NCBI GenBank assembly: GCA_021812735.1
Contig: JAKAMV010000287.1
Location: 1-10,037 of the forward strand
Direction: 5' to 3'
Origin: Chloroflexota bacterium
Lineage (GTDB): Bacteria; Chloroflexota; Limnocylindria; Limnocylindrales; CSP1-4
Length of the DNA stretch: 10,037 bases
Numbering within the stretch: the stretch's first letter is position 1; every line of letters starts with the position of its first letter. This document shows positions 1-6,789 of the stretch, in pieces. A program made the position numbers and the translations under genes. Under the pieces are notes generated by a model. It had not been told where the DNA came from. It saw only the letters and a list, made by a program, of their open reading frames with translations, and made no database searches.

Positions 1-1070
1 GAGCTGAACGTCACGCCGTGCTCGCGCGGGACACGTTTCATGAGCTCGTTGAACAGGCCGAGCTGGGTGCCCGCCATCGCCAGGCCGCCGAGCAGCGCCA
101 GTGCCGCCACCATGGGCAGGTCGTGGAGCAGCGCCATGACGGCCGGGATCAGGGCGGCGGCGAGCATCGAGGGCAGCAGCACGGTCGAGCCGCTCCGCCG
201 ACGCGAGACTCGTCGCGCGACCAGGTAGCCGGCCACCCCGCCGACGTTCTGTGCCGCCCCGATGATGCCGATCCACGAGTTCGGGGCCGCGATCTCGTTC
301 ACGTAGAGCAGCGGCAGGAGCGGCGTCGCGAGCCCCATGCCTGCAGTGAAGATGAAGGCCCGCAGCTCGAAGTCGAGGAAGGTTGCTCGGCTGCGGATCA
401 GCCGGATGAATCCTTCGAGCCGGGAACGCGGGGCGACCGCCGTCTTGCCATCCGGCCGCACGTGGTCCGGGATCACGATCTGTCGCGAGACCCCGAAGCT
501 GGCCGCGCCAGCGAGGGCGCAGCCGACCATCAGCAGCTCGAAGTTGACGGGGAAGGGCACAAGACCCAGCGCCTGGCCGGCGACGACCACCCCGACGGTA
601 GTCGCGACACCGGCGATCGCCCAGCGCCGCCCCAATAGGTCGAACCGTCCATGGGGCCCGGCAGCGCCGTCCATCACGATCGGGAACGCCACGAGCGCCG
701 CGGTCGACGGAAGCGAGGCAAGCGCCCAGATGGCCAGGACCGCAGGCACCGCGAACGACGCCGGGACCAGCAGCACGACGAGCGCGATCACGACGTAGCT
801 GAGCCAGGCCGCGAGCCGGAGCCGGCTGTACCACGGGACTATGTTCCGACGATGCTGGAGCCAGCGCCCGGAGGGGATCGCGAGCAGGAACGCGGAGAGG
901 GCCGGCAGCGAAGTCAGCAGTCCGACCTCGGTGCCCGAGGCACCGAGCCGCACGAGGAACACTGGCAGGAACGTCCCAGCGACAGTCACCAGGCCTACGA
1001 AGATCGAGTCCACCTGCACGAGCGTGTAGTTGCGGGCCTGTGAGGCGAACGGGCTCGGCAGGTGTTCCAT
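1..1070 (-). CDS. MFS transporter, 3'-truncated by window edge
   Basis: Integral-membrane major facilitator superfamily permease; the substrate cannot be told. The minus-strand frame is open from the ATG at 1070-1068 to the window edge, giving 356 complete codons. An in-frame TAG lies 15 nt upstream of that ATG, which fixes the start, since no other start codon lies between. Hydrophobic segments fall near residues 16-40, 48-66, 86-103, 109-130, 150-170, 176-194, 236-257, 266-284, 297-316 and 319-340, about ten of the usual twelve. The loop after the second segment reads SGRWLQHRR (67-75), the MFS motif-A position with its Gly and basic residues. A longer cytoplasmic stretch at 200-235 is the expected central loop between the two six-helix bundles. 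There is no good Shine-Dalgarno. A TAGACT hexamer lies 9 nt before the ATG but has no convincing -35. The family is secure; the remaining ~50-70 residues are outside the window. Confidence 0.9.
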   Translation of the reverse strand, partial: MEHLPSPFASQARNYTLVQVDSIFVGLVTVAGTFLPVFLVRLGASGTEVGLLTSLPALSAFLLAIPSGRWLQHRRNIVPWYSRLRLAAWLSYVVIALVVLLVPASFAVPAVLAIWALASLPSTAALVAFPIVMDGAAGPHGRFDLLGRRWAIAGVATTVGVVVAGQALGLVPFPVNFELLMVGCALAGAASFGVSRQIVIPDHVRPDGKTAVAPRSRLEGFIRLIRSRATFLDFELRAFIFTAGMGLATPLLPLLYVNEIAAPNSWIGIIGAAQNVGGVAGYLVARRVSRRRSGSTVLLPSMLAAALIPAVMALLHDLPMVAALALLGGLAMAGTQLGLFNELMKRVPREHGVTFS

Positions 1071-1287
1071 CGGGTACCGAGTCTACGAGCAGAGGCGGCA
1101 CCCGATCAGGTGTGAAAGCCGACAACCTCTCGATCCGGGAGCCGGACGAAGGGATGGGCCTGGAGGGCCGCCATGGCCGACCCGCCGTCGAAGGGCCAAG
1201 TCGCACACGGCCGTGGACTACATCGTCCAGCCGGGCCACCGTGATGCCCTGCTCACACCCTCGGCCGATCGATTGACGAGGACGCTC

Positions 1288-1447
1288 ATGACCTGAACGG
1301 TCCGCATCCTTGTTGTTGACGACGAGCCGGCCGTGTTCCACGCGCTCGAAGGGACGCTGCGGCCGGCCGGCTTCGAGGTCGTCCGGGCCCCCGGCGCGCG
1401 GAGCGCGATCTGACTAGGTCGCCCGAGCTGAGCGACCCGACCTCGTG
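1288..1447 (+). pseudogene. Decayed response-regulator receiver domain (N-terminal half)
   Basis: Reading from the ATG at 1288 gives M-T-stop, then TVRILVVDDEPAVFHALEGT and on through LRPAGFEVVRAP to a TGA after GARSAI. This is the first strand, the acidic pair (DDE) and helix 1/strand 2 of a CheY-like receiver domain. The expected continuation appears in another frame as VARAERPDLV (1418-1447), directly after an in-frame TAG. The phospho-acceptor region (usually LLDxxLP) that should follow PDLV is missing; the sequence instead runs on as WQVLAAS. So there is a TGA at codon 3, a frame change near 1410-1418, and loss of everything from the phosphorylation site on. The signature is strong for the family. 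The gene cannot give a working receiver unless the stops are sequencing errors. It sits upstream of the anti-sigma ATPase relic in the same orientation. Confidence 0.75.
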
Positions 1448-1510
1448 TGGCAGGTCCTCGCGGCGTCGATCGCCCCGGCCGTCCATGCCGCCGGCAGCTC
1501 CAGGGTCGCC

Positions 1511-1893
1511 TACACCTTCACCCACACCGACGATAGGTTCCGCCTCGCCCTTGTCGTGTCGCCGATCCGGAACCTCGCGTCCTTCTCCAGGCATCCCTCC
1601 CGCCTGCGCTCGAGGCGCCGAGCTGGGCCGGTTGGCCGCGGCGTCATGCAACGCGATCGAGGTCTGGCGGCGCGCCCCGACCCCGCAGGCGCCGGCGTCA
1701 GTATCCACTCGAGCCAATGCCACCGGCCGAAGATGGAATACTTGCCACCATGAGCGAGCGCCTTCCCCAGACCGTCTCGGTCGACCTGTCGCGTCCCCCC
1801 GGCCTCAACCCGGATGACCTGCTGGACCTGCGGCCGCCGCACCCCGAGCCGTCGGCGCTCGGTGGCGAGGCCGTCGCGGGCAGCGGAGCATGA
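1511..1893 (+). pseudogene. Probable decayed RsbW/SpoIIAB-like anti-sigma ATPase
   Basis: No single frame encodes a whole protein, but four pieces in changing frames are in the order of a HATPase_c_2 serine kinase. FRLALVVSPIRNLASFSRH (1538-1594) resembles the N-terminal strand and helix. GAELGRLAAASCNAIEVW (1614-1667) resembles the N-box helix, usually E-x3-NAI-H, here with Ser in place of the catalytic Glu. DPAGAGVSIHSS (1679-1714) resembles the next strand. From 1774 comes VSVDLSRPPGLNPDDL and then SALGG, resembling the D-x-G-x-G loop and the later Gly-rich box. Spacing between F, NAI and VSIH (about 37 and 16 codons) is close to SpoIIAB; the next gap is about ten codons longer. Such proteins hold sigma factors inactive in partner-switching stress pathways. 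The resemblance is by eye and each piece is weak alone. The last piece is also listed as a possible small gene. Confidence 0.4.
1750..1893 (+). CDS. Possible 47-residue protein coupled to the MBL hydrolase
   Basis: An open frame from the ATG at 1750 encodes 47 residues, and its TGA overlaps the ATG of the next gene as ATGA, the classic translational-coupling arrangement. Codon use is typical of the window: about 41 of 47 sense codons end in G or C. The product is Pro-rich and acidic in the middle (PPGLNPDDLLDLRPPHPEP), with no signal peptide or membrane segment. There is no Shine-Dalgarno, but an AATACT hexamer preceded by TG (1734-1742) ends 7 nt before the ATG, which could give a leaderless transcript, though no -35 is evident. 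The alternative, which I favour slightly, is that it is the C-terminal remnant of the anti-sigma ATPase relic. Under that reading the ATGA overlap would be inherited from the intact ancestor. Function unknown. Confidence 0.4.
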   Translation: MSERLPQTVSVDLSRPPGLNPDDLLDLRPPHPEPSALGGEAVAGSGA

Positions 1894-2696
1894 GGGACGT
1901 CCGGCGCGGTGCGCAACGGGACGGGAGGCCCGGTGCGATCGAGGTCACGGTCATCGGATCGGCGCCCTCCGCGCCACAGCCCGACAGCCCGGGCTCCGGA
2001 CTGCTGATCCGCTCGGGCGGGGACTCGCTGCTGCTGGACTGCGGGCCCGGAGTGACGTCCCGCCTCGCGCGCACCCTGGACCCACGGGACCTCTCGGCCG
2101 TCGTGATTACGCACCTCCATGCGGACCACTTCCTGGACCTCGTGTCGCTTCGCTACAGCCTTCCCTGGGCTGGCGCGGACGGGCCCCGGATCCCGGTGCA
2201 CCTGCCGCCCGGGGGCGCCCCGCGACTCGTCGCGCTGGCCGGCGTGATCAGCGAGGCGCCCGACTTCTTCACCCGGGCGCTCGACATCCGCGAGTACGAC
2301 CCCGAGCGGCCGCTGCGCGTCGGACGCCTCACCGTCTCGTTCATCCCCAGCCGCCACTACATCCCTGGCTGGGGCGTGAGCATCGCCCTCGACGCCGGTC
2401 CGCGCCTCGTCCACTCGAGCGACACGGGTCCCAATCCGCAGCTCGCCGACGCGGCGCGCGGCGCAGACCTGCTCGTCGTCGAGGCTACCCTCGGCGACGC
2501 AAGCGAGGACGTGGAGGTCCGGGGTCATCTCACGGTCGACGAGGCGATCGCCATCGCCCGCGATGCGGCCGTTCCACGCGTGCTCCTCACGCACCTGCCG
2601 ACGGACCGGCGTGCGTCGATCCGCGCCGCCCAGGCCGGCATGCGACCGCGCGTGCAGGTCGCCCGGCCCGGGCTGCGCCTGACGCTCGGCGGCTAG
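1890..2696 (+). CDS. MBL-fold metallo-hydrolase (RNase Z-like)
   Basis: A 268-residue cytoplasmic metallo-beta-lactamase-fold hydrolase of the RNase Z/ElaC-like branch, expected to bind two zinc ions. The core starts IEVTVIGS (17-24). The LLLDCGPG strand-loop (47-54) precedes the metal motif HLHADH (75-80). Further likely ligands are H156 (in SRHYIPGWG), D178 (in SSDTG) and H235 (in LLTHLP); H213 is also conserved-looking. These are the second-sphere positions seen in RNase Z-type enzymes. Length is usual for bacterial members. I see no long flexible exosite arm like that of true tRNase Z, so tRNA 3' processing is not assured; phosphodiesterase or arylsulfatase-like activity is equally possible. 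The first ~15 residues are extra relative to the usual MxLTVLGS start, but no other start codon lies in frame before the core. The start overlaps the preceding small frame by ATGA. Confidence 0.9.
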   Translation: MRDVRRGAQRDGRPGAIEVTVIGSAPSAPQPDSPGSGLLIRSGGDSLLLDCGPGVTSRLARTLDPRDLSAVVITHLHADHFLDLVSLRYSLPWAGADGPRIPVHLPPGGAPRLVALAGVISEAPDFFTRALDIREYDPERPLRVGRLTVSFIPSRHYIPGWGVSIALDAGPRLVHSSDTGPNPQLADAARGADLLVVEATLGDASEDVEVRGHLTVDEAIAIARDAAVPRVLLTHLPTDRRASIRAAQAGMRPRVQVARPGLRLTLGG

Positions 2697-2763
2697 GCCC
2701 CGCGATGGGCGGCCAGACCGGTGGTGCCCAGATTGCCCGGGAGGCCGGGCCCGGTACGGAGAA

Positions 2764-2795
2764 CAGCTGGCGCGGCCTTTCATCCGCGCCAGCTG
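2764..2795. terminator. Perfect 12-bp inverted repeat, bidirectional terminator
   Basis: CAGCTGGCGCGG (2764-2775) and CCGCGCCAGCTG (2784-2795) are exact reverse complements separated by an 8-nt loop. The hairpin begins 68 nt past the plus-strand hydrolase stop and 67 nt past the minus-strand oxidoreductase stop, so it can serve both convergent genes. There is no U-tract on either side, common for hairpin terminators in very GC-rich genomes. A smaller stem, CCCGG-gagg-CCGGG, lies at 2736-2749 and may add to it. Confidence 0.75.
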
Positions 2796-2862
2796 CTGCC
2801 GCGACTGAAGGCTGGGCGCGCGCCTGCGGACGGCTCCTCGTGGCAGCTTGAGCAAGGTCGCC

Positions 2863-4581
2863 TCACGAGCGCCCGCCTGCAGCCACCTCGAGGTAGCCGC
2901 ACGGGCAGACGCTGACGCACTTCCCGCATGACTCGCAGTGGTCGAGCGACATGACGAAGTAGCGGCCCGGCTCTGGCTGCTGGAGTCTCACGAAGCTGCC
3001 GACCGTGCAGTACATGGCGCACTGCTGGCAGCCGAAGCACGACCCGCACGAGAGGCAGCGTGCCGCCTCGGCCAGGAACTCCGCCTCGTCCAGCCCGGCG
3101 GCGACCTCGGCGGTCGGCGCCGCAAGACGCTCGGTCGGCGCCAGCCGTACGCGCTGGCGACTCGGCTGGGACGGGTAGAAGTCCCTGAGGAGCACCTCGG
3201 GTCCGACCGAGGGCGCTGCCGCGCGGTTCGGAGGGAGACCGCGAAGCCGCGCATGGACCGCCTCTGCGGCCAGGCGCCCCTGGACGATTGCCTCGCCTGC
3301 GATCCCCTGGACGAGGGCGTCGCCGCCGGCCAGCACATCCGCCTCGACCACGCCCCCGTCGGCCCGGAGCCGCCCGTCCGCGAGGAGCGTCTCAAAGCCC
3401 GCGAAGTCCTGCTCCTGCGAGACCGCGGCGATCACCGCATCGACCGGGATCGCGAACTCCGAGCCAGGCACGGGCACCGGCCGCCGTCGGCCCGACGCGT
3501 CGGGTGCCCCCAGCTCAATCCGCGTCGCGATCAACTCGCGCAGTGCGCCGTCCTGCCGCCCGATCCTGACGGGCGCCGCTTGGAGCACGAGCGTCACCCC
3601 CTCCTCGAGCGCGTCGTCGACCTCCACCGCGATCGCCGGCATCTCCGCTCGCGACCGGCGATAGAGCATCGTCACCTCGGCGCCGCCACGGCGGGCGGTC
3701 CGTGCCGCGTCGACAGCCGTGTTGCCTGCGCCGACCACCGCGACGCGCGGGCCCAGATCGACCGCGTCGCCGAGGTTGACGCGCTCGAGGTATCCCGCGC
3801 CGGTCCAGACTCCTGGACCGTCCTCGCCCGGGATGCCGAGCGTCCTCCCCTGCTGAGCGCCGATCGCGACGTAGAGCACGTCATGCCGGCGGCGCAGGTC
3901 CTCGAACGTGACGTTCACACCGACGCGGACGCCGAGAGCGAGCTCGGCGCCCAGGTCGACGATCCGCCCGATCTCCGCATCGAGGACCGCGGGCGGCAGG
4001 CGGAAGTCGGGGATGCCGTAGCGGAGCATCCCGCCCGCCCTCGGCCGCCCCTCGTACACCGTGACCCGGTAGCCGCGCCTCGCGAGCTGGTAGGCGAACG
4101 ACAGGCCCGACGGCCCCGCGCCGATGACGCCCACGGTCTCGGTCGGCGCCCCGGCCCGCGTCTGGTCGTCAAGGCGCACGAGGGGCAGCCCGGCCCGGAT
4201 CGCGTAGTCGCCGAGGAACTGCTCCATGGCGTTGATCGCGACCGGCTCGTCGTGGGTGCCGCGGTTGCAGAGCGTCTGACAGGGGTGCGGGCACACCCGG
4301 CCGAGCACGGCCGGGAAGGGATTGACGTCGGTGATCGTCTGCCACGCGCGCACGTAGGCCTCCTCGCGCGTCAGGCCCAGCTTGTCGCGCTGCGCGATGA
4401 AGCCGATCCAGCGCCGGATGTCGCCGGAGTTCGGGCACTCCAGCTGGCAGGGCGGCGTCTTCTCGACCTGCGCGGGCCGGTAGACCGGCAGCTCGACCCG
4501 CGGGGGCTCCGTCGCGCGGAGCGGCGGCGCGTCGGGACCCGCGATCGGCGACGGCGCGTCGCCCCGTGCGGGCACGGTCAC
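2863..4581 (-). CDS. GltD-like NAD(P)H/FAD oxidoreductase with C-terminal ferredoxin module
   Basis: A 572-residue soluble oxidoreductase related to the small subunit of glutamate synthase. Such proteins pass electrons between NAD(P)H, FAD and iron-sulfur clusters. The N-terminal Fe-S domain has C45-x3-C49 and C97-x3-C101-x3-C105. The FAD Rossmann motif is GAGPSG (154-159) with an acidic strand end at E177. The NAD(P)H motif is GAGNTA (284-289), followed by YRRS, whose Args suggest NADPH. After residue 505 comes a Cys-rich segment (C509, C512, C515, C518, C521, C525) and then a 4Fe-4S motif, C549-x2-C552-x2-C555-x3-C559-P. GltD lacks this tail, so about 110 residues are added. No glutamate-synthase large subunit is present, so the partner is probably the flavoprotein in the same operon. 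The start is GTG at 4581-4579, overlapping the stop of the cyclic-nucleotide gene as GTGA. Confidence 0.93.
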   Translation of the reverse strand: MTVPARGDAPSPIAGPDAPPLRATEPPRVELPVYRPAQVEKTPPCQLECPNSGDIRRWIGFIAQRDKLGLTREEAYVRAWQTITDVNPFPAVLGRVCPHPCQTLCNRGTHDEPVAINAMEQFLGDYAIRAGLPLVRLDDQTRAGAPTETVGVIGAGPSGLSFAYQLARRGYRVTVYEGRPRAGGMLRYGIPDFRLPPAVLDAEIGRIVDLGAELALGVRVGVNVTFEDLRRRHDVLYVAIGAQQGRTLGIPGEDGPGVWTGAGYLERVNLGDAVDLGPRVAVVGAGNTAVDAARTARRGGAEVTMLYRRSRAEMPAIAVEVDDALEEGVTLVLQAAPVRIGRQDGALRELIATRIELGAPDASGRRRPVPVPGSEFAIPVDAVIAAVSQEQDFAGFETLLADGRLRADGGVVEADVLAGGDALVQGIAGEAIVQGRLAAEAVHARLRGLPPNRAAAPSVGPEVLLRDFYPSQPSRQRVRLAPTERLAAPTAEVAAGLDEAEFLAEAARCLSCGSCFGCQQCAMYCTVGSFVRLQQPEPGRYFVMSLDHCESCGKCVSVCPCGYLEVAAGGRS

Positions 4582-4952
4582 TTCCCGGACTCGCCGCCTG
4601 AGGCCGCCGCGGCGTCCAGGCTCCTGATCCGGCGCGACATCGTCTCGAGGATGTGGAAGGCGAGGGTCGGGTCCTCCTTCATCCGCCGGAGCAGCGTTCG
4701 CTTGTCCACCTTCAACACTCGCGCCTCGCCGACGGCGCGGACGGTGGCCGAGCGGGGCTCACGCTCGAAGATCGACATCTCGCCGAAGAAGTCGCCCTCG
4801 ACGAGGACTCGGAGGCGCTGCTCCCCATCCGGGCTCGCCTTGACCACCTCGACCTTGCCGGACTGGACGACGTACATGCAGTCGCCGGGCTCGCCCTCGC
4901 GCACGATCGGCTGCCCGGGCGTGTACAGGCTGCCGAGCTCGTTCGATCTCAC
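4578..4952 (-). CDS. Stand-alone cyclic-nucleotide-binding domain protein
   Basis: A 124-residue protein made almost entirely of one CRP/PKA-type cyclic-nucleotide-binding beta-barrel. It has no helix-turn-helix, kinase, channel or cyclase attached. The first half carries the barrel Gly signature (PGQPIVREGEPGDCMYVV, 12-29, then SGKVEV). The phosphate-binding cassette is FGEMSIFEREPRSATVRA (56-73), with E58 for the ribose and R67 for the cyclic phosphate both in place. This suggests a real ligand site for cAMP or cGMP. The C-helix region (LLRRMKEDP to MSRRIRSLD) is followed by a short Ala/Gly/Ser tail. It starts with GTG at 4952-4950, one nucleotide after the flavoprotein stop, behind a purine-rich GGGAAAGGGG (4959-4968). 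Its end overlaps the oxidoreductase start. It may be a regulatory subunit for its two redox neighbours; that role is inferred from position only. Confidence 0.9.
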   Translation of the reverse strand: MRSNELGSLYTPGQPIVREGEPGDCMYVVQSGKVEVVKASPDGEQRLRVLVEGDFFGEMSIFEREPRSATVRAVGEARVLKVDKRTLLRRMKEDPTLAFHILETMSRRIRSLDAAAASGGESGK

Positions 4953-4953
4953 C

Positions 4954-6378
4954 TCAAACCCCTTTCCCGCTCCCGTTCGACGGGCGCAGGGCCGTCACCA
5001 TGTTGAGCGCCAGGTTTCCGAGGAAACCCGGGCGCAGCGTGTCGAGGAAGATCTCGCGGTAGGGCGCGCTGCCCGTGAACATGTTCCAGAGCACCGCGCT
5101 CATTCGCGGCATGCGTCCGGCCTCTTCCTGCTCGCGGCGTGTCATAGCCAGGATCGCCCGGCGCGAGAACCTCAGGCGCTTGAGAAGAGTCGTGGTCATG
5201 AAGATCAGGCGCCCGATCGCGTTGTCGTTGGCGATGGTCTGGCACGAGGGCCAGTAGTCGCGGGCGAATGCCTCCTTCGAGACGCCCTGGAGGACGGCGG
5301 TCATCGCCGCCGCCTTGGCGGTCCGGAACGCCGCGCCGATCCCGTCCTTGTACAGGCGCGTGATGCCTGAGTCGCCGATCAGCAGCAGGCGTTCGGCATA
5401 CGGCTGCTTCATGCCGCCCATGTTGATGAGCGGGCTGCAGGCGCAGGCGGCCAGGCTCGCGTCCGCGGGCAGGACGGGTCGGACGACCGGCGACTCGAGG
5501 AAGCGGTGGATGAGCTCTAGGTCGATCTCGTCACCGAGCATGACCATCGTCACGTACTCCCCCTTGGGGATCAGCGCGGCGAACTCGAGTCGGGGGATGT
5601 CGAGCAGGAAGACGTGCATCGAATGGCCCAGGGCCCGTTCGATCTCCTCGCGCGTCGACTTCAGCTCCGTGATGTAGGTCCGCGTCGTCCTCGGGCGGTC
5701 CGGGGGCGACGGGAAGCCGTCGATGGAGGCGAGGAGGTTGCTGTTGACGCCCGTCGCGACGGTGACCAGGTCGTACCGCGTCTCGGTTCCGTCAGCCTCC
5801 CGGACGTGGGGGCGGCCGTCGTGCCAGGCGACGCCGGTCACGAGCTTGCGAACGACGCGCGCCCCCTTCTCGACGGCGAGCTTCTGCAGGTACCCGTCGA
5901 AGCTGATCCCGGCGAGCCCGTCGCCCCCGCGCGGCCCGTCGGCGCGGTAGAGGGCGGCGATCCGCGACTCGCGGGCCGGGCTCGCGATCGGGACGCTCCC
6001 GACGTCCATGTGGACGACGTACGACTCGATCCCGGACTGGATGACCTCGGGCGGGAGCTTGATGCCCTCGGCGGCGAGGATCTGGACGAGCGATTCCGAG
6101 ACGATCCCGCCGCAGTGGTTGCACCCGCCCGGACCCGAGCGCGTGAAGGCGCGCGGCTCGTAGAGGTCGACATCGAGGCGGAGATCGACCATCGCGGCGA
6201 TCTTGAGGAGGAAGTAGGCGAAGAACGAGCCCGCGGGTCCACCACCGACGACCGCGACCCGGTCGCCGTCCTCGAGCATCAAGTCGCTCGACGCGCTGAC
6301 CGCCGTGGTGAGCGATGCGGCAGCGTCACGGCTGCGCGCCTCGCGGGTCGAGAGCAGCCTCATCTCGTGCGAACGCAC
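4954..6378 (-). CDS. Geranylgeranyl-reductase-like FAD-dependent oxidoreductase
   Basis: A 474-residue flavoprotein of the GGR/p-hydroxybenzoate-hydroxylase fold. Relatives reduce isoprenoid double bonds or oxidise aromatic substrates. The FAD motif GGGPAG is at 45-50. A conserved-looking GGCNHCGG (84-91) puts C86 and C89 at the place where geranylgeranyl reductases carry their active-site Cys-Gly-(Gly/Asp). The second FAD motif is LLLIGDSGITRLYKDGIG (331-348). The C-terminal ~100 residues include a basic, hydrophobic segment (RLIFMTTTLLKRLRFSRRAI, 390-409) that may touch the membrane; no clear transmembrane helix is seen. The start is uncertain. GTG at 6378 is the longest choice, ATG at 6363 is possible, and ATG at 6279 (MLEDGDRVAVVGGG) would match where the fold begins. 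None has a clear RBS. It is the first gene of a three-gene operon and probably receives electrons from the GltD-like protein. Substrate unknown. Confidence 0.88.
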   Translation of the reverse strand: MRSHEMRLLSTREARSRDAAASLTTAVSASSDLMLEDGDRVAVVGGGPAGSFFAYFLLKIAAMVDLRLDVDLYEPRAFTRSGPGGCNHCGGIVSESLVQILAAEGIKLPPEVIQSGIESYVVHMDVGSVPIASPARESRIAALYRADGPRGGDGLAGISFDGYLQKLAVEKGARVVRKLVTGVAWHDGRPHVREADGTETRYDLVTVATGVNSNLLASIDGFPSPPDRPRTTRTYITELKSTREEIERALGHSMHVFLLDIPRLEFAALIPKGEYVTMVMLGDEIDLELIHRFLESPVVRPVLPADASLAACACSPLINMGGMKQPYAERLLLIGDSGITRLYKDGIGAAFRTAKAAAMTAVLQGVSKEAFARDYWPSCQTIANDNAIGRLIFMTTTLLKRLRFSRRAILAMTRREQEEAGRMPRMSAVLWNMFTGSAPYREIFLDTLRPGFLGNLALNMVTALRPSNGSGKGV

Positions 6379-6789
6379 CCCACTGTCGCCGCCGACCCGA
6401 CAGACGAGGTCCCGGCCAAAGCGGCGCTACGCTGCGCGGGCGGGCACTGCCGTTCCGCAGCCGAACGGACCGTCCGCATCCCGAGCCAGGCTCTCGCGAT
6501 GACGTCGTCGGGGTCGGGCCGGTCTCGCCAGTGGCTCAGCGCGGGAGGCTGGGCGGCCGTTGCGGCCCCTGCGCGTCATCGCTCTTCCGTTCCCCGGTTA
6601 ACCATCTTGGCGAGAGGTTCGGCGTGGATAGGGCCGGTGGCCCGATCGGAAATGACGTCTGGCTCTATCACCGAGCGACACGGGCGGCGGGAAGGGCCTC
6701 CGGGCTCCCTTGCCGAACGTGTCGCGCTGGCCCGCGAGCCCTGCGCGACTTTGAGGCCGTCGGGGAGCGCTGTAGACCTGTCCGGCGCG
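6379..6789. other. Intergenic region upstream of the redox operon
   Basis: These 411 bases separate the stop of the SDR-DUF2867 gene from the start of the redox operon, both on the minus strand, and should hold the operon promoter. I could not find a convincing -35/-10 pair. The only clear structure is the 6-bp inverted repeat CCGTTC-N7-GAACGG at 6450-6468, about 70 nt upstream of the GTG at 6378, a possible operator. A palindromic GGTTAACC lies near 6596-6603. No tRNA, riboswitch or credible gene is seen. Confidence 0.5.
6450..6468. promoter_or_regulatory. Inverted repeat, possible operator of the redox operon
   Basis: CCGTTC (6450-6455) and GAACGG (6463-6468) are exact reverse complements around a 7-nt centre, so the half-sites are about one helical turn apart, as expected for a dimeric regulator. 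The repeat lies 72 nt upstream of the longest start of the flavoprotein gene. It is not the CRP consensus, and short repeats like this are common by chance in GC-rich DNA, so the call is tentative. Confidence 0.25.

Noticed and set aside
18..1043. Several plus-strand open frames
   Set aside because: They are antisense to the MFS transporter, whose minus-strand frame gives regular hydrophobic helices.
1698..2855. 385-codon minus-strand frame, and the overlapping plus-strand 345-codon frame at 1814-2851
   Set aside because: Both overlap the MBL hydrolase in other frames and show only low-complexity Arg/Pro/Ala sequence.
2938..5370. 810-codon plus-strand open frame
   Set aside because: It is exactly antisense to the oxidoreductase and cyclic-nucleotide genes, whose motifs are clear. 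The translation is Arg/Asp/His-rich with no domain, a common artefact in GC-rich DNA.
6427..6579. 50-residue minus-strand open frame (MTRRGRNGRP...) with a GGAAGAG before its ATG
   Set aside because: It is almost all Arg/Pro/Ala with no domain or recognisable conservation, so chance is more likely. It would deserve a look only if transcribed.
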